Part shown: positions 33,535-46,685 of the stretch, piece by piece
Layout: the number at the start of each line of letters is the position of its first letter
How positions within the stretch are numbered: position 1 is the stretch's first letter
Assembly (NCBI GenBank): GCA_022828595.1
Contig: JAKGHH010000004.1
Span: 85,960,270-86,024,269, forward strand
DNA: 64,000 bases
Origin: Nelumbo lutea
Taxonomy: Eukaryota; Streptophyta; Magnoliopsida; Proteales; Nelumbonaceae
Direction: 5' to 3'
Program-made: the position numbers and the translations under genes
The notes under the pieces: generated by a model
Database searches by the model: none
Told to the model about the DNA's origin: nothing
The model's input: the letters and a program-made list of their open reading frames with translations, nothing else

Positions 33535-33705
33535 TGGTCCATTACTTGGTGTAATGGTAAATCTCGAACAGGCAGGTATGAGAATGCAGATTTGAGTCTG
33601 AAAGTGACCACTTTGTGCAAAAAAATAGCAAAGTTTAAGACCACATCTAGTATATCCTTCCCAAGACCACAAATAGTTGGAACCACCAGTTGCTAAGGGC
33701 CTTTA
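33535..33705 (+). mobile_element. Degenerate Au-like SINE
   Basis: TTGGTGTAATGGTAAATC resembles the tRNA-derived A box of plant Au SINEs, and GATTTGAGTC a decayed B box. Downstream, CCTTCCCAAGACCAC and GGGCCTTTATAC follow in the order of the Au consensus body (CCTTCCCCAGACCCC...) as I know it. Confidence 0.5.
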
Positions 33706-33905
33706 TACAAGTAGAATTACCAAACCTCTTTCGTACAGATTCATTGGCTCACTTTGCCCCCACCCCTGCCCCTACCCCCCAAGACCTCACAAAATTTAGT
33801 CATTCACTCCATATATAAACCTGGTCACATAAGAGCGCAATACCTCTACACAATAGTTACAAATGCAAAATAAAATTACAAAAAAAAATCAAAAACAGAG
33901 GATTT

Positions 33906-33924
33906 ATGTGTGTGTGTGTGTGTG
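33906..33924. repeat. (TG)n microsatellite
   Basis: About nine TG repeats in AT-rich DNA. Confidence 0.9.
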
Positions 33925-34185
33925 ATAAAGAAGTAAATATATAACTTATCTAAAATTGTATCCTAAAATGTATAAAAATTACAAATAAAGAATAACATAT
34001 ATATGAATAAATTAAGTACAAAGATTATTTAATTTAGGTAGAGTATTATAAACATAAAACAAAATACAAAATAAAATTTCAAAAATATAGGATTCATAAT
34101 AAAATATATATATAAAATATAAATAAAATATAAATTGGCTATAAAATAAATAAATTGTACTCTAACATACATAGAAAATATAGTA

Positions 34186-34187
34186 AG

Positions 34188-34226
<39 letters not shown>

Positions 34227-34228
34227 AT
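34186..34228. repeat. (AT)n(GT)n compound microsatellite
   Basis: AT repeats followed by GT repeats. The surrounding 33840-34360 is a very AT-rich region with partly repeated AAATACAAAATAAAAT segments and no gene. Confidence 0.9.
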
Positions 34229-34349
34229 AAACATAAAAATCAATGTGTGTGTGTTCGAAAATTAAGTAAAAATATTATTTAATTTAGATAGAGAAGGTTA
34301 TAAACATAAGATAAAATACAAAATAAAATACATAAAACATAAAATAACA

Positions 34350-34770
34350 GTACTGAATTTTATTGATCAGTATAAAAAGTGAGTACAGGAGAGAAGAGAA
34401 CCCAGAAAAGGCTAGCCTTGGCTAACCATCATACATGAATACATCAGCCCCTAGCCAACGTGGTCCCAATACAACTGGTTACTTGATAACCCCTGCTTTG
34501 CTAGTTCGTCTGCCAAACCATCGGCAGCCCTTTGAACCCAAACCAATGTTGCTTGCAATTCCTCTATGATACTTTGTAGCTCCCTGAATATGTATCTATA
34601 ATTCCAAAGCTACTTCCTGATCCTTCTTTAACCACCCAATGACTTTTTGATCCCCTTCAATTTTAATCTCTCATGTTCCTAGTTTTTCCTCTCCTTTAAA
34701 CTGTGAGTGCAGCCCAATTTCTGCCTGAGTTGAGTTTCCTGTTCCTAGAGGTCCAAAAAATAACTCTAGG
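34350..34770 (-). mobile_element. LINE RNase H tail fragment, minus strand
   Basis: The minus strand encodes GDQKVIGWLKKDQEVALEL and, near 34490-34540, QRAADGLADELAKQG, the end of the plant LINE RNase H domain. The 3' UTR-like end lies at about 34350. Confidence 0.7.
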
Positions 34771-35150
34771 AATTTTTTTTTCAGAAAAGGTAGAATTTAT
34801 TAAGAATATATTAAAACTGAATGTTACATTGCTGTGAACAAGACCTCTAGGATGCTTCCATTTTTATCCCTGAAAATTCTATCTATACCTGAAGGTTCAG
34901 GATTACCCAAGCTGCCATCCATCAAAATTCAACTTTAACCGGCCCAAAGATGGTGGAGACCAACAGACCATAGGCTTAACATTTTGTTGATAAGAGCTTG
35001 CCACTTGTGACCAATCCCTAAGGATGTCATCCATTGTGAAATCAGAGAATAAATCCATAGTCTTCACCCAATGCACCACTTTTATTGAGATGTCGTCAAT
35101 GATTTCTTCTATGTCTCTTTCTTTGTCCAAGAACAATCGAGCATTACTTT
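34771..35150 (-). mobile_element. Second LINE 3' fragment with poly(A), minus strand
   Basis: A T-run (34773-34781) is a poly(A) tail on the minus strand. Upstream on that strand a 77-codon frame (35136-34903) ends CWSPPSLGRLKLNFDGW, the junction into the RNase H domain. It is joined directly to the RNase H remnant of another LINE copy on the same strand. Confidence 0.65.
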
Positions 35151-35359
35151 ATGCACCAGAGAATAACTACCCTAGTGCATTCCAATAGCACCTTCCCTCT
35201 TCTCTTTGAAGGGGAGAAAAACGAATTGAGAAATAGGCTCTTCAAACCTACCAGAGGAACCAACCTGAAACCAAAAAGGGAAAGAAAATCTACCAGAGGA
35301 ATTTTCACTTCCAAAGCCCTGTGGACCCCAGTTTTAGAGAAGGTTGACTCAAAGTTAGC

Positions 35360-36475
35360 TTCCTAGAAGGCCAGGTATCTGTCTTCTAAGGGTGGGAAGG
35401 TAACTCTAATCAAGCGTCTCAGCTTATTATATGTCTATTCTCCCAATCCCATCTGAGGTGGCTGATCAAATAGAAAGGAGGATGAGAGACTTTCTGTGGA
35501 GCGGTTGGAAGGACTCATTCAATTATCATCTGGCGAGCTGGGATTGGATCTGCAAGCCTGTGTCTTTTGGAGGTTTGGGATGTTTAATAAAGCCCTCTTG
35601 GCCAGATGGCTCTGGAGATTTGCTATGGAGCCAAACAATTTTTGGAGGAAGGTCATTGCTGAGAAATATGGTTTGTGTAGCAATGGATGGGATGCAGAAA
35701 TGTCCCTTTCATCCTACATTTGCAGCTTGTGGAAGGGCATATCAAAGGCCTTCAGTATTTTTAGTGAGGGAATGCTTTTCAAAGTCAGGGATGGGAGGAA
35801 GGTGAGGTTCTGGTTGGACTCTTGGTATGGTGATTTTGCTTTAAAAGACAGGTTTCCCTCTTTGTTTAACATGGCGGACAACAAACTAGCTTGGGTGGCA
35901 GACTGCTATGAGATGAATGGTAGTTCGATTTGCTGGACCACTTCTTGTAAAAGGAGTTTCAACGATTGGGAGATTAATCAAATTTCTGAACTGTTAGATC
36001 TACTGCAGAATCAACTTTTGGACGTGCAGATTCAGGACTCCAGACTTTGGAAGTGACTTCTACAGGGGTTTTCATAGTCAAATCTTTTTACAAGAGTCTG
36101 GTTGGAGCTTCAAGGAACCCTTTTCCCAGCAAGGCCATTTGGGGTTCAGCTGCACCGTCTGAGGTGAAATTCTTCACTTGGGTGGTTGTCCTGGAGAAGT
36201 GTTTGACTAAGGAAATGCTCGAGGAAGGGGTACCCTATCTAAGACAGATCATGCGTCTTGTGCAGCAGGGAGGATGAGTCAGTAAGCCATTTGTTCTTAC
36301 ACTGCAGCTTCAGCTCAACTGTGTGGAGACACTTCTCTAGGGCTCTTAATCTGCAATGTTGCTGTCCCTTCTCAGTCAAGGACCTTTTGCAAGAATGGGG
36401 CATACAGGTACAGGGTCTGTCAAGGAAAGAGAGAGTGTGTTGGTCAGCTGTTCTTCTGGCAGTCTTGTGAACCAT
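35360..36475 (+). mobile_element. LINE post-RT and zinc-finger fragment, plus strand
   Basis: It starts at YLSSKGGKVTLIKRL, then gives ILPIPSEVADQIERRMRDF, MFNKALLARWLWRF, SLWKGISKAF, GRKVRFWLDSWYGD and FPSLFNMA across two frames. It ends with CVLCSREDESVSHLFLHC and ERVCWSAVLLAVL. This is the normal order of the L1 protein after RT. The frame changes at about 35580 and 36050, and stops occur after 36050. Confidence 0.83.
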
Positions 36476-36539
36476 CTGGTTAAAAAAAAAACTCAAGGAT
36501 TTTCAAACAGAAAGCATCACCAGAATCTGTTGTGATTAA

Positions 36540-38440
36540 TAGAAAAATAGGCTCCAAATAGCAGCCACAAAACTACAGGAGATTAATAGATGGGGAGAGT
36601 TTTCCCCTTGTACTCTACACAAAAGGCAAACGTGAGGAGAAAACAGTCACCAGGGTTTGCTTTTTAGGAAATTCTCACAAGTATTAATATTATTATGATA
36701 TACATCCCAACAGAACAAAAACTTTAATCTTAGGTGGGACTTGACCTTTCCAAATGGCATTAAAGGAACAAGTACCAAAAAATTGAGGTGCTCTACGAAG
36801 AACTTGGGAGAAAGAGGCACAAGTAAAGGAACCAAAGAAGGTCAAAATCCAAATTCTTTAATCAATTTTGCTAGTATCAAGGAAAACTTCTTTTAGGGAA
36901 CTGTAAGTGCAATGACGTTTGGAGTTTCACAATCCCTTAAACCCCTTCTAAGTCCAAGTCCCAATACAAACCAAGGTTGGAAGTACTGACAAAATGGGAC
37001 ACCAAACAATTTTATTTATGGCAAGATTGAAAAGGGAAGGATACAAACTGCTCCCCCCCCCAAAAAAAAAGATCTTCCCAAAAAAAGAGTTTTAGAACCC
37101 AAATGGACATCATACCTGATGAAAGAAATAAAGAAGGGACTAATAGTTGAGATTGCTTTTCAAGGTGAAGATAAGGAGGTTCTAGGAAGTACACTAGCGT
37201 CCCAACCATTGAGAAAAGTCCATGAATGCTTATGACGACCACATGCCATAGTTTGTCTAAATCATTGGGGAATCTCCAAATCCATTTACCCAACAAAGAA
37301 GTATTCCTTGGTGTTACTTGTCCAATTGATCAAGTGATCCTTTTTCCTTTCTCCCAAACCCCCTTCCTCCTTACTTTTTGCAAATTGTCTTCCAATTGAT
37401 CAAGTCAGTGTTTTAAAAGCGCAAGGCGCAAAAAAGGCACAAGGGTCAATTTGCACCTGAGGCGCAAGGCACAAGGCGCACAAATTAAAAGAAAAAAAGC
37501 TAAAAATTAAAAAAAACAAATTCAAAAAAATTGCCAAAAAAATCAAAAAATTATTAAACATAATATTAATAAAAATATAAACTTTAATTTTAAAATAAAT
37601 GTTTTAAAAAACCTATTATCTATTTATCGAATATTAAAATACATAAATATAACATGTAAAGCATATTAAAATGAGAATTTAAAAATAAAATCAAATATAT
37701 AAAACATTTTCAAGCATATAAAACCCACAATCTCTTTTTTTCTCAATTGCATTACTTCAAGTAGCTAATGTGATGTAAAACATATTACATTCCTGATTCT
37801 ACAAGTCGCCCTTGTACCACGCCCCTCGAGGCAATGCCAAACAAGTCCACGCTAGGTCTTAAATTCTTAGTTCTCACACAAAAAATAATGATTTTGTAGT
37901 TTTAGTTGCTTTTTAAGAAGACATTTTATTAGGACGAATGAATGAACAATATTACCAAATAGGGGATTCTCAAAGCTCCGGTGAAGCATCAAAATTTCAA
38001 AAGACGCACGCCTTGAAAGGGCTGTGCCTAGGACTTGGGCGAGGCACCTACTTGAAATGCGCCTCGATTGTGCGCCTAGGCACGCCTAAGGCGCGTCTTT
38101 CAAATCACTGGATCAAGTGATCCTTTTTCTTTTCTCCCAATTCCCAAAGGAAGTCCCTCATGATCTTTTAATCCTTCTTGCCATAGAGAGTGGAATTTTG
38201 ATTACTGAAAGGTAGTACACTGAGTGGTTGCTAAAGGTGGATTTTATGAATGTGATTCAATCCCCAAGGGAAATATAACTCTTTTCCATGCGACTAGTCT
38301 TTTGAAAATCTATCGAGGAAAGGATTCCAAAAATTGGAGAACTTTGGGTTTCCCCTAAAGGAAAACTTAAGTATTTCAAAGGCCAATACAGCTTAGCAGC
38401 CCAAGATTTCCACATATCTCCTCAATACACTCTCTAACAT
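36540..38440 (-). mobile_element. LINE fragment split by an hAT element, minus strand
   Basis: Minus-strand order from 38440: RT end (YWPLKYLSFPLGE, KSYISLGD, VYYLSVIKIPLSMARRIKR), then after the hAT insertion LLGKWIWRFPNDLDKLWHVV (37296-37012). Near 36700-36850 it gives SFTCASFSQVL and AIWKGQVPPKIKVFVLLG. Several stops. The hAT insertion at 37406-38110 interrupts it cleanly. Confidence 0.8.
37398..38118. mobile_element. Non-autonomous hAT element, 705 bp, identical 8-bp TSD
   Basis: The element proper is 37406-38110. Terminal repeats are CAGTGTTTTAAAAGCGC and (inverted) CAGTGATTTGAAAGACGCGC. GATCAAGT occurs on both sides (37398-37405, 38111-38118). Subterminal regions are rich in AAGGCGC/GCGCCT repeats and the interior is very AT-rich. 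There is no transposase. An identical target duplication suggests a more recent insertion than the other hAT copies here. A truncated relative lies at 11091-11459. Confidence 0.93.
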
Positions 38441-39555
38441 AATCATATTATATATATGATTATGTAAGTACTTTGAGGCTTACGCCTCACCTCTTAGACG
38501 CCCAACCATCATGCCCCCACCTTCAGCCTTTTAAAACCTTGGCCTCCATAGCTTGATTTACTCCAATCTTAATGTCATTAAATTTGACTTTGATAGAGAA
38601 ATAAGAACTCTTAGAAAAAAGAATCACCACCTAACCTAGAGAGAAAGTAAGAACTCTTTAAGAAAAATATCTTTCTCAAAAATAGAGTCCAATAGTTACT
38701 ACAAAACAAGTCTAAACAAAGCATAGGTCCAGATCAAGGTACAGAGGTGGAAGGGATTAGGCCCTGATTAAACAAAAAAGGTCTTTGATTGTTTGGGAAC
38801 CGGTGTCTTAGGCTGTTCCACTCGAACTCCCAAATCAATTGTAGATAGAAGGAAGAGTTAGAATTATCATTGTACAGACTCTAAAAAATCCATAACTCTA
38901 GCCAACATCTACATTGCCCAAGAATCAATCTACATGCCTAAAGAATCGTGCAAACTATACGGAAAATGCATGTTTTATTACTTTGACATAAGTTTAACTA
39001 AGAATGAGTACTTGAGAACTAAGCCTTTTAAAATGATAATTTAATTGTTGTAAGTTATGACACATTAAGTAATACTACTAGAACTATATTAAATAATGCA
39101 TAATCACAATGATTCAATTGAAACATAACGAACTCATGATTACACTGGTAACAGGTAAGCTATTAACAAAAAATTGAGTATGAAGTAATGTTTTGAGCTA
39201 CTTTAAGCAAGGATTTGACTAGTAAAACCACGCTAATTGGCACATAAATCACTACAAACATGTAGGGTGGTGTATGAACATGAAGATCAAGCTCAAACAA
39301 TCATAGACGGATAACTAGATTGAAGCAAACATATACCTCGGACATAATAGAACAGCTTGGAAGAGTAGTTGGGTAGTTGTGTTTGACCATAAAAATCTAT
39401 TGTTTTAAACGGGAAAAACAATATGTATAAAGCTTTTTAAGATCTATATATGGAACCCCTACAGATTTCAAAACTTCTCCTTAAAACATGTAAAGAAATA
39501 GCTTTTTATTGCACGGTGAGAACAGAGAAGCATTAACATCAAACATACATGAGGA
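38441..39555. other. 3' flank of NKAP, no gene recognised
   Basis: 38460-38545 carries GGCTTACGCCTCA and TTTTAAAACCTTGG motifs like an end of the hAT MITEs, without a partner end. The remainder has no frame or domain that I can support and includes the NKAP 3' UTR. Confidence 0.45.
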
Positions 39556-41200
<1,645 letters not shown>

Positions 41201-41271
41201 TGTGGATTAGGGATGATTATTGAAAGGCGAGTCACGAGTGCCTAAATGCGCTAAATTCGGTTATTTTATTG

Positions 41272-41339
41272 ACCTGTTCATGGGCCGGGCCCATTCAAAT
41301 TTTGGGAACAGCCCGGCCCAGACCGGCCCATGAACAGGT
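41272..41339. mobile_element. 68-bp foldback element just upstream of NKAP
   Basis: ACCTGTTCATGGGCCGG (41272-41288) is repeated as its exact reverse complement at 41323-41339. The inner loop is also GC-rich (GGGCCC, CCCGGCCC). The termini resemble those of the MITE at 29321-29750. It is about 72 bp from the NKAP start codon, in the 5' flank. Confidence 0.8.
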
Positions 41340-41350
41340 TATAATCAAAT

Positions 41351-41935
41351 CAGGGTCCGTTTGGTTGGTAGGAATGGGATTCAGATTCCTATTCTTGGCA
41401 AAATGAAAATTTCCCATAAGGAGGAATGGCCATTCCAGGCCCCCTAGAGAATGGAATTCCAATTTCTAAGTAAATATCTCACGACAAAAAATCCCAAACC
41501 CTAATATGAATAAGATAATAAAATACTATTAAACTAATAATAAAATAAATACTTAATGTACCCTTATGGTTTAGTAAATGGAACAAAAAAAACCCTATTC
41601 TTTGAAAATTTTCTGAAAATAACCCTTGAATTTTCTGACAATGGACATCGTGTTAAATATTGATAGAAAAAAAGTGAAATATTGAATTTTTTTCATAATA
41701 AAAACCCAACTGATAAAAGGCATGATTCTGTCCATTCCGATGTTGATCACCTCTATTTCAGATGAAACATTGTTGTTGTTGTGGGGACAACACTATTTCT
41801 GAAATGGAAAGGGGTTTCCAAATAATGCAGTATCTTTGGTGTGAATGTAAAGATTAATTGTTATCCCCAAAGTGAGATAACAGCATCAGCAGATGAGAAT
41901 ATGGTGAAATTTCATAGAAGTTCAAGTATGGATGT
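41351..41935. other. MITE fragments upstream of the gypsy element
   Basis: 41351-41465 begins GGGTCCGTTTGGTTGGTAGG like the Harbinger MITE at 56843 but lacks the other end. 41567-41720 resembles one arm of the Mutator-like MITE (CCCTTATGGTTT, AAAAACCCTATT). The remainder has no gene. Confidence 0.5.
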
Positions 41936-42399
41936 TGATAAGTTAAGAAGGTCTATTAGGGTGCCCAGGAAGAATCTGAGATACATGGAGTGATGTTGGA
42001 CATTTGGACGTGCTCTTGTTTCTGTTTTTGTTTGTTCCTTTAATTGCTTTAGAATGGGTCAATAACTGGTTGGAGAATATCTCGGCCAAATAGCTTGTTA
42101 TTTGGTTGGAGAATATCTCGGCCAAGTAGTTTGTTATTATGTTAGTTTGTTAATAGTTTTTTAATCCCTTAATTAGGGGATATTGTTGTTAGTTTGTTAA
42201 TCCCTTAATTAGGGGATATTGTTGTTAGTTTGTTAATCCCTTAATTAGGGGCTAGCTTCTTGGTAGGCAGTTAAAATTCCTTGTATTTAGACACCACCCA
42301 ACCATCTGGGAGGGGGCGCTGAAGTTGAACAAAAATCCTGTGGTTTGTTCTCACCCCAAGAAGAGCATTTTACACGTAGCTGCTGACTGGGACCTATCA
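41936..42399 (+). repeat. 5' LTR of the gypsy element
   Basis: 464 bp, TGATA...TATCA. It contains three copies of a 36-bp unit with TTAATCCCTTAATTAGGGG, at 42140-42250; the 3' LTR has two. That accounts for most of the length difference. Confidence 0.93.
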
Positions 42400-42400
42400 T

Positions 42401-42412
42401 TGGTATCAGAGC
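42401..42412 (+). other. PBS of the gypsy element
   Basis: TGGTATCAGAGC, an exact match to the complement of the initiator-Met tRNA 3' end, one base after the LTR. Confidence 0.93.
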
Positions 42413-42420
42413 TAAGTTTT

Positions 42421-43256
42421 CATGGCAACTAACAAGGAGAGGATCAAGACTTTGGAAGCGGGTCTTGGGGGACTCTAGAATAGCTTCATCCGAATGGAAG
42501 AGAGTATGTCAAACAGATTACACCGATTGGAGGATACCATCAATAAGTTGTCTGAAGTTATATTCTCTAGTAAAGGGACTGGAGTTAGCAACAATCCTGA
42601 GATATCGTCTTCAAAGGTTCGTAGTCGCAGCGTTGGAGAGGAGATTCATGATAATTCAAATGAAGGACAACCTCTGTTTGCAGCGAAACTCGTCAAAGTA
42701 TAATTTTCTCGATTTTCAGGTGAGGATCCAACGGTTTTGTATGCAAGAGCCGAACAATATTTTGATTTTCAGATTACCTCAGATTCGCATAAGGTTTTCT
42801 TAGCCTCTTTTCATCTAGAATGCGAGGCTAATGAATGGTGGCAATGGCTGAAACGGACCTACAAGGAAGAGGGCAAGGTAGTGACGTGGGAGAAATTTAT
42901 TGAGGAATTATGGGCCCAATTCGGTCCTACTGACTCTGAAGACTTCGACGAAGCATTGTCAAAACGGGATCCTTACGTGATTACCAGAAAGAATTTGAAA
43001 GGTTGGGCAACCGTGTGCAAGGTTGGACGCAGAAAGCTCTAGTAGGAACATTCATGGGAGAACTAAGGGCCAATATAGCAGATGGAATTCATATGTTTAA
43101 ACCTCGTTGCTTGAAGAACGCTATCAGCCTAGCACAAATGAGAGACGAGTAGCTAACTCGTTATCGGAAGCTCCCCAAGCCAATCAACCAGCCCATCACT
43201 GAGGTATCATCATCTATGAAAACCAAGCAGCCTTTACCTACTAAGAGGCTTTCTTG
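42421..43256 (+). pseudogene. gypsy gag
   Basis: Starts MATNKERIKTLEAGLGG with a stop soon after. Then a coiled-coil-like N-terminal segment is followed by the retrotransposon gag core (LFSRFSGEDPTV-like, YARAEQYFDFQ, LASFHLECEANEWWQWLKR, WEKFIEELWAQFGP). Several frames are needed: 42494-42703, 42737-43042 and beyond. Gag builds the particle that packages element RNA. No zinc knuckle was seen. Confidence 0.82.
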
Positions 43257-43329
43257 AAGTAGGATCGAGTGATACGGATGAGGACAAGAAGGACGACTTT
43301 AACTTCCAAGAGGAGGAGGCACCAAAAAT

Positions 43330-43977
43330 TTCTCTACATGCTCTCACAAGATGGGATGCAAATTGGACCATGAGGGTTAAAGCCAAGATAGGATCGCAGG
43401 AGGTGATAATTCTCATAGATAGTGGATCCACGCATAATTTTATCAATGATAAGGTGGCAGGGCTTTTACATTCACCAATGGTTCCCACTAAGTCATTTAC
43501 AGTAAAGGTAGCTAATGGGAAGACTTTAACATGCCAGGGCAGATTCGAAAATGTGAAAATTCTCCTACAAGGTATACACTTCACCTTGACTCTTTATGCA
43601 TTGCCACTAATGGGTTTGGACGTGGTCCTAGGAGTCCAATGACTAGAGCTCTTGAGCATGGTGGTTTGCGACTGGAGAAAGATATCCATGGAGTTTCAAT
43701 GAAGGGAAATTACCGCCAGTTACATGGGATGGATGCCCCTCCAATTCAAGCCACACCAATTAAATCCATCTCGAACCAGTCCCGCCAAAGATGTTCCATG
43801 TTCGCAGTTTGCTTCCAGCCCTCACCCGATACACAGGCACCTGAGATTCAAGAGGACATGCAACAGTTGCTAGATACGTTTGAAGATATTTTTCAAGAGC
43901 CAAAACAGCTACCACCAGCAAGAGAGATTGAACATCGCATCACCCCCAAGGAAGGTACCGAACCCATTAATGTTTGA
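43330..43977 (+). pseudogene. gypsy aspartic protease region
   Basis: The frame from 43370 carries IILIDSGSTHNFI, the Asp-Ser/Thr-Gly active site, and GLDVVLGVQ, followed by TGA at about 43640 where Trp is usual (LGVQ*LELL). The following frames carry the spacer to RT, including FEDIFQEPKQLPPAREIEHRI near 43880. Confidence 0.85.
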
Positions 43978-45340
43978 CCTTACAGGTATGCCTATTTTCA
44001 GAAAGCCGAAATTAAAAAACAAGTTCAAGACATGCTAAGATTGGGGCTAATCAGACCTAGTACAAGTCCACTTTCATCTCATGTTTTATTAGTTAAAAAG
44101 AAAGATGGTTCCTGGCGCTTTTGTACTGATTACATGGCTCTCAATACGATGACCATAAATGACCGATTTCCCATCCCCACCATTGATGACATGTTAGATG
44201 AACTACATGGGGCGACCTTCTTCGCTAAATTGGATTTATGGTCCGGTTATCACCAGATACAGGTGCACCCATCTGACATTCATAAAACCGCATTTCATAC
44301 TCACAATGGCCATTATGAATATCTAGTTATGCCTTTCGGCTTATGTAATGCGCCCTCAACTTTTCAAGCTCTCATGAATTCTATTTTTCGCCCGTACCTA
44401 CGAAAATTCATTTTAGTCTTTCTTGATGACATATTAATCTATAGCCCCAATTGGACTATGCACCTCGAACATGTTAAAATGGTTTTCGAAATATTAAGGC
44501 ATCATAGATTCTTTATCAAGCTTTGCTAGTGCGCATTTGGCCAACAAGAAATTGAGTATTTGGGCCACATTGTCACTTCACATGGCGTTAAGGTGGACCA
44601 GGAAAAAATCCAAGCCATGTTAAAGTGGCCAACTCCTACTAATGTTTCCGAGTTGCATGGTTTTCTAGGCCTCATAGGTTATTACAGGAAGTTCCTTCGC
44701 AACTATGAATCATTGCTCGGCCATTGACAAATCTGTTAAAAAAGGGAAAACTCGAATGGACACCAAAAGCGGAGGCAACGTTTAACAATTTGAAGCGGGC
44801 CATGACTACAACACCTACACTTGCAATGCCCGATTTTGACTAGTCATTCATGATTGAAGCATATGCCTCAAGTGGAGGAATTGGGGCGGTCCTAATGCAG
44901 CAAAATAGGCCAATTGCTTTCATGAGTCGAGCCCTTGGGGTTTCCAAACAATCGTGGTCCATTTATGCAAAAGAGATGCTTGCCATTCTTGAAGCCATTA
45001 GAACTTGGTGTCCTTACCTTCTTGGTTGCAAGTTCTATATCCATACAGACCAGAAAAGTCTCAAATATCTTTTGGAACAACGAATAGCCACTCCGGAGCA
45101 ACAAAAATGGATGGCTAAGTTGTTGGGATATGATTATGAAATTGTCTATAAGTCGGGTCATGAAAATGCGACCGCAGATGCATTGTCTAGAGTAGAAGGA
45201 AGTCCCTGTCTTGACACCTTCTTCGTACCTCATACCTCTTTGTGGAAAGCTATCAAAAGTGAGGCCATCGAACATCCTTACATGATCAAAATTGGCAAGC
45301 TTGCGAAGGAAAATCCTGGTAAACCGTATAAATGGTGAAA
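43978..45340 (+). pseudogene. gypsy reverse transcriptase and RNase H
   Basis: RT blocks: [77 protein letters not shown] (catalytic LDD). After TAG at about 44527 come YLGHIVTSHGV, LHGFLGLIGYYRKF and the RNase H (IEAYASSGGIGAVLMQ; Asp replaced by Ala in the usual DAS motif), HTDQKSLKYLL and HENATADALSR. Stops at about 44527, 44725, 44743 and 44842. Confidence 0.92.
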
Positions 45341-46610
45341 TGGATTAGTATGCTACAAAGGCAGAGTTGTAATCCCTCCAAATTTGAACATCATCTCTCA
45401 ACTCTTATATGAATTCCATGACTCACTCCTTGGTGGACACTCAGGTACCCTGCGAACTTTCAGGTGACTAGCTCAACAATTCTACTGGCCATCAATGCAT
45501 AAAATTATCAAGGAGTATGTGGTTGCATGTGACATTTTCCATAGAAAAAAAGCAACCACACAATCACCAGCTGGTCTCCTTCAACCCCTACCCATTCCAT
45601 GCCAAGTGTGGGAGGATATCATAATGGATTTCATAGAGGGCTTGTTGATTTCTAATGGATTCAATAAAATCCTGGTTGTCATCGATTGCTTGACAAAGTA
45701 TGCGCATTTCTTTCCGTTAGCGCACCCCTTCACTACCAAGATAGTAGCTGCAAAATTCATTGAAGGAGTGATCAAGCTGCATGGAATACCAAGGTCGATC
45801 ATTAGTGACCATGACCCCATCTTCATAAGCAATTTTTGGAAGGAATTCTTCAAGCTGTCGGGAACCCAACTCAACATGAGCTCCTCCTACCACCCACAAA
45901 CCAGCGGACAATCTGAGGTATTAAACCGATGTCTCGAACAATATCTTAGATGTTTCACATCTCAACAGCCACGCAAGCAGACTTTCTTCCTTCCATGGGC
46001 AGAGTATTGGTACAATACCACCTACCATATATCCACTGGAATGACACCTTTCCAAGCACTTTATGGAAGATTGCCACCCAACATTCCCCACTATGAAGTA
46101 GGATCGTTAGCAGTCAACGAAGTTGATCAAACACTTCTCACAAGGGATGCTATCCTCCTCCAACTCAAGACCAATTTGCATGTAGCTGTGAACAGAATGA
46201 AACAGGTAGTTGATTCAAAGTGACTTGATATTGAATTCCACGTGGGTGATTCTGTCTTCCTTAAATTGCATCCATATCGCCAACAAACTGTGTTCCAAAG
46301 AACCTGCCAAAAGTTGGCCAACACATTCTATGGTCCATATACAATTGAAGAGAAGGTAGGACAAGTTGCTTATAAACTTAAGCTACCAAAAGGTTCCCGG
46401 ATTCATCCTGTTTTTCATGTGTCTTTATTAAAGAAATATGTTAGTGATCATGTCGCTACAAGCACAACTTTGCCACCTATAATAAGTGATGGAGAAATTA
46501 TTGCGAAACCTGAAGCTATTATAGACACAAGGTGGGTGAAGAAAGGCAAGCTTTTCATTGAGGAGAGCCTAGTCCAATGGAAGAAATTACCCATCGAAGA
46601 AGCTACCTAG
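45341..46610 (+). pseudogene. gypsy integrase and chromodomain-like tail
   Basis: A degraded zinc-binding region (HDSLLGGHSG, HKIIKEYVVACDIF) is followed by the catalytic core: first Asp in IIMDFIEGL, then FISDHDPIF-like ISDHDPIF, and SSSYHPQTSGQSEVLNR with the Glu. Then a GPYTIEEKVGQVAYKLKLP domain and HPVFHVSLLKKY, ending with LVQWKKLPIEEAT, a shortened chromodomain-like segment. Stops at about 45337, 45466 and 46222. Confidence 0.92.
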
Positions 46611-46685
46611 GAAAACACACAGGAGCTACTGAATCAGTTTCCCACTTTGAACCTTGGGGACAAGGTTCCACTTAATGGGGGGCAA

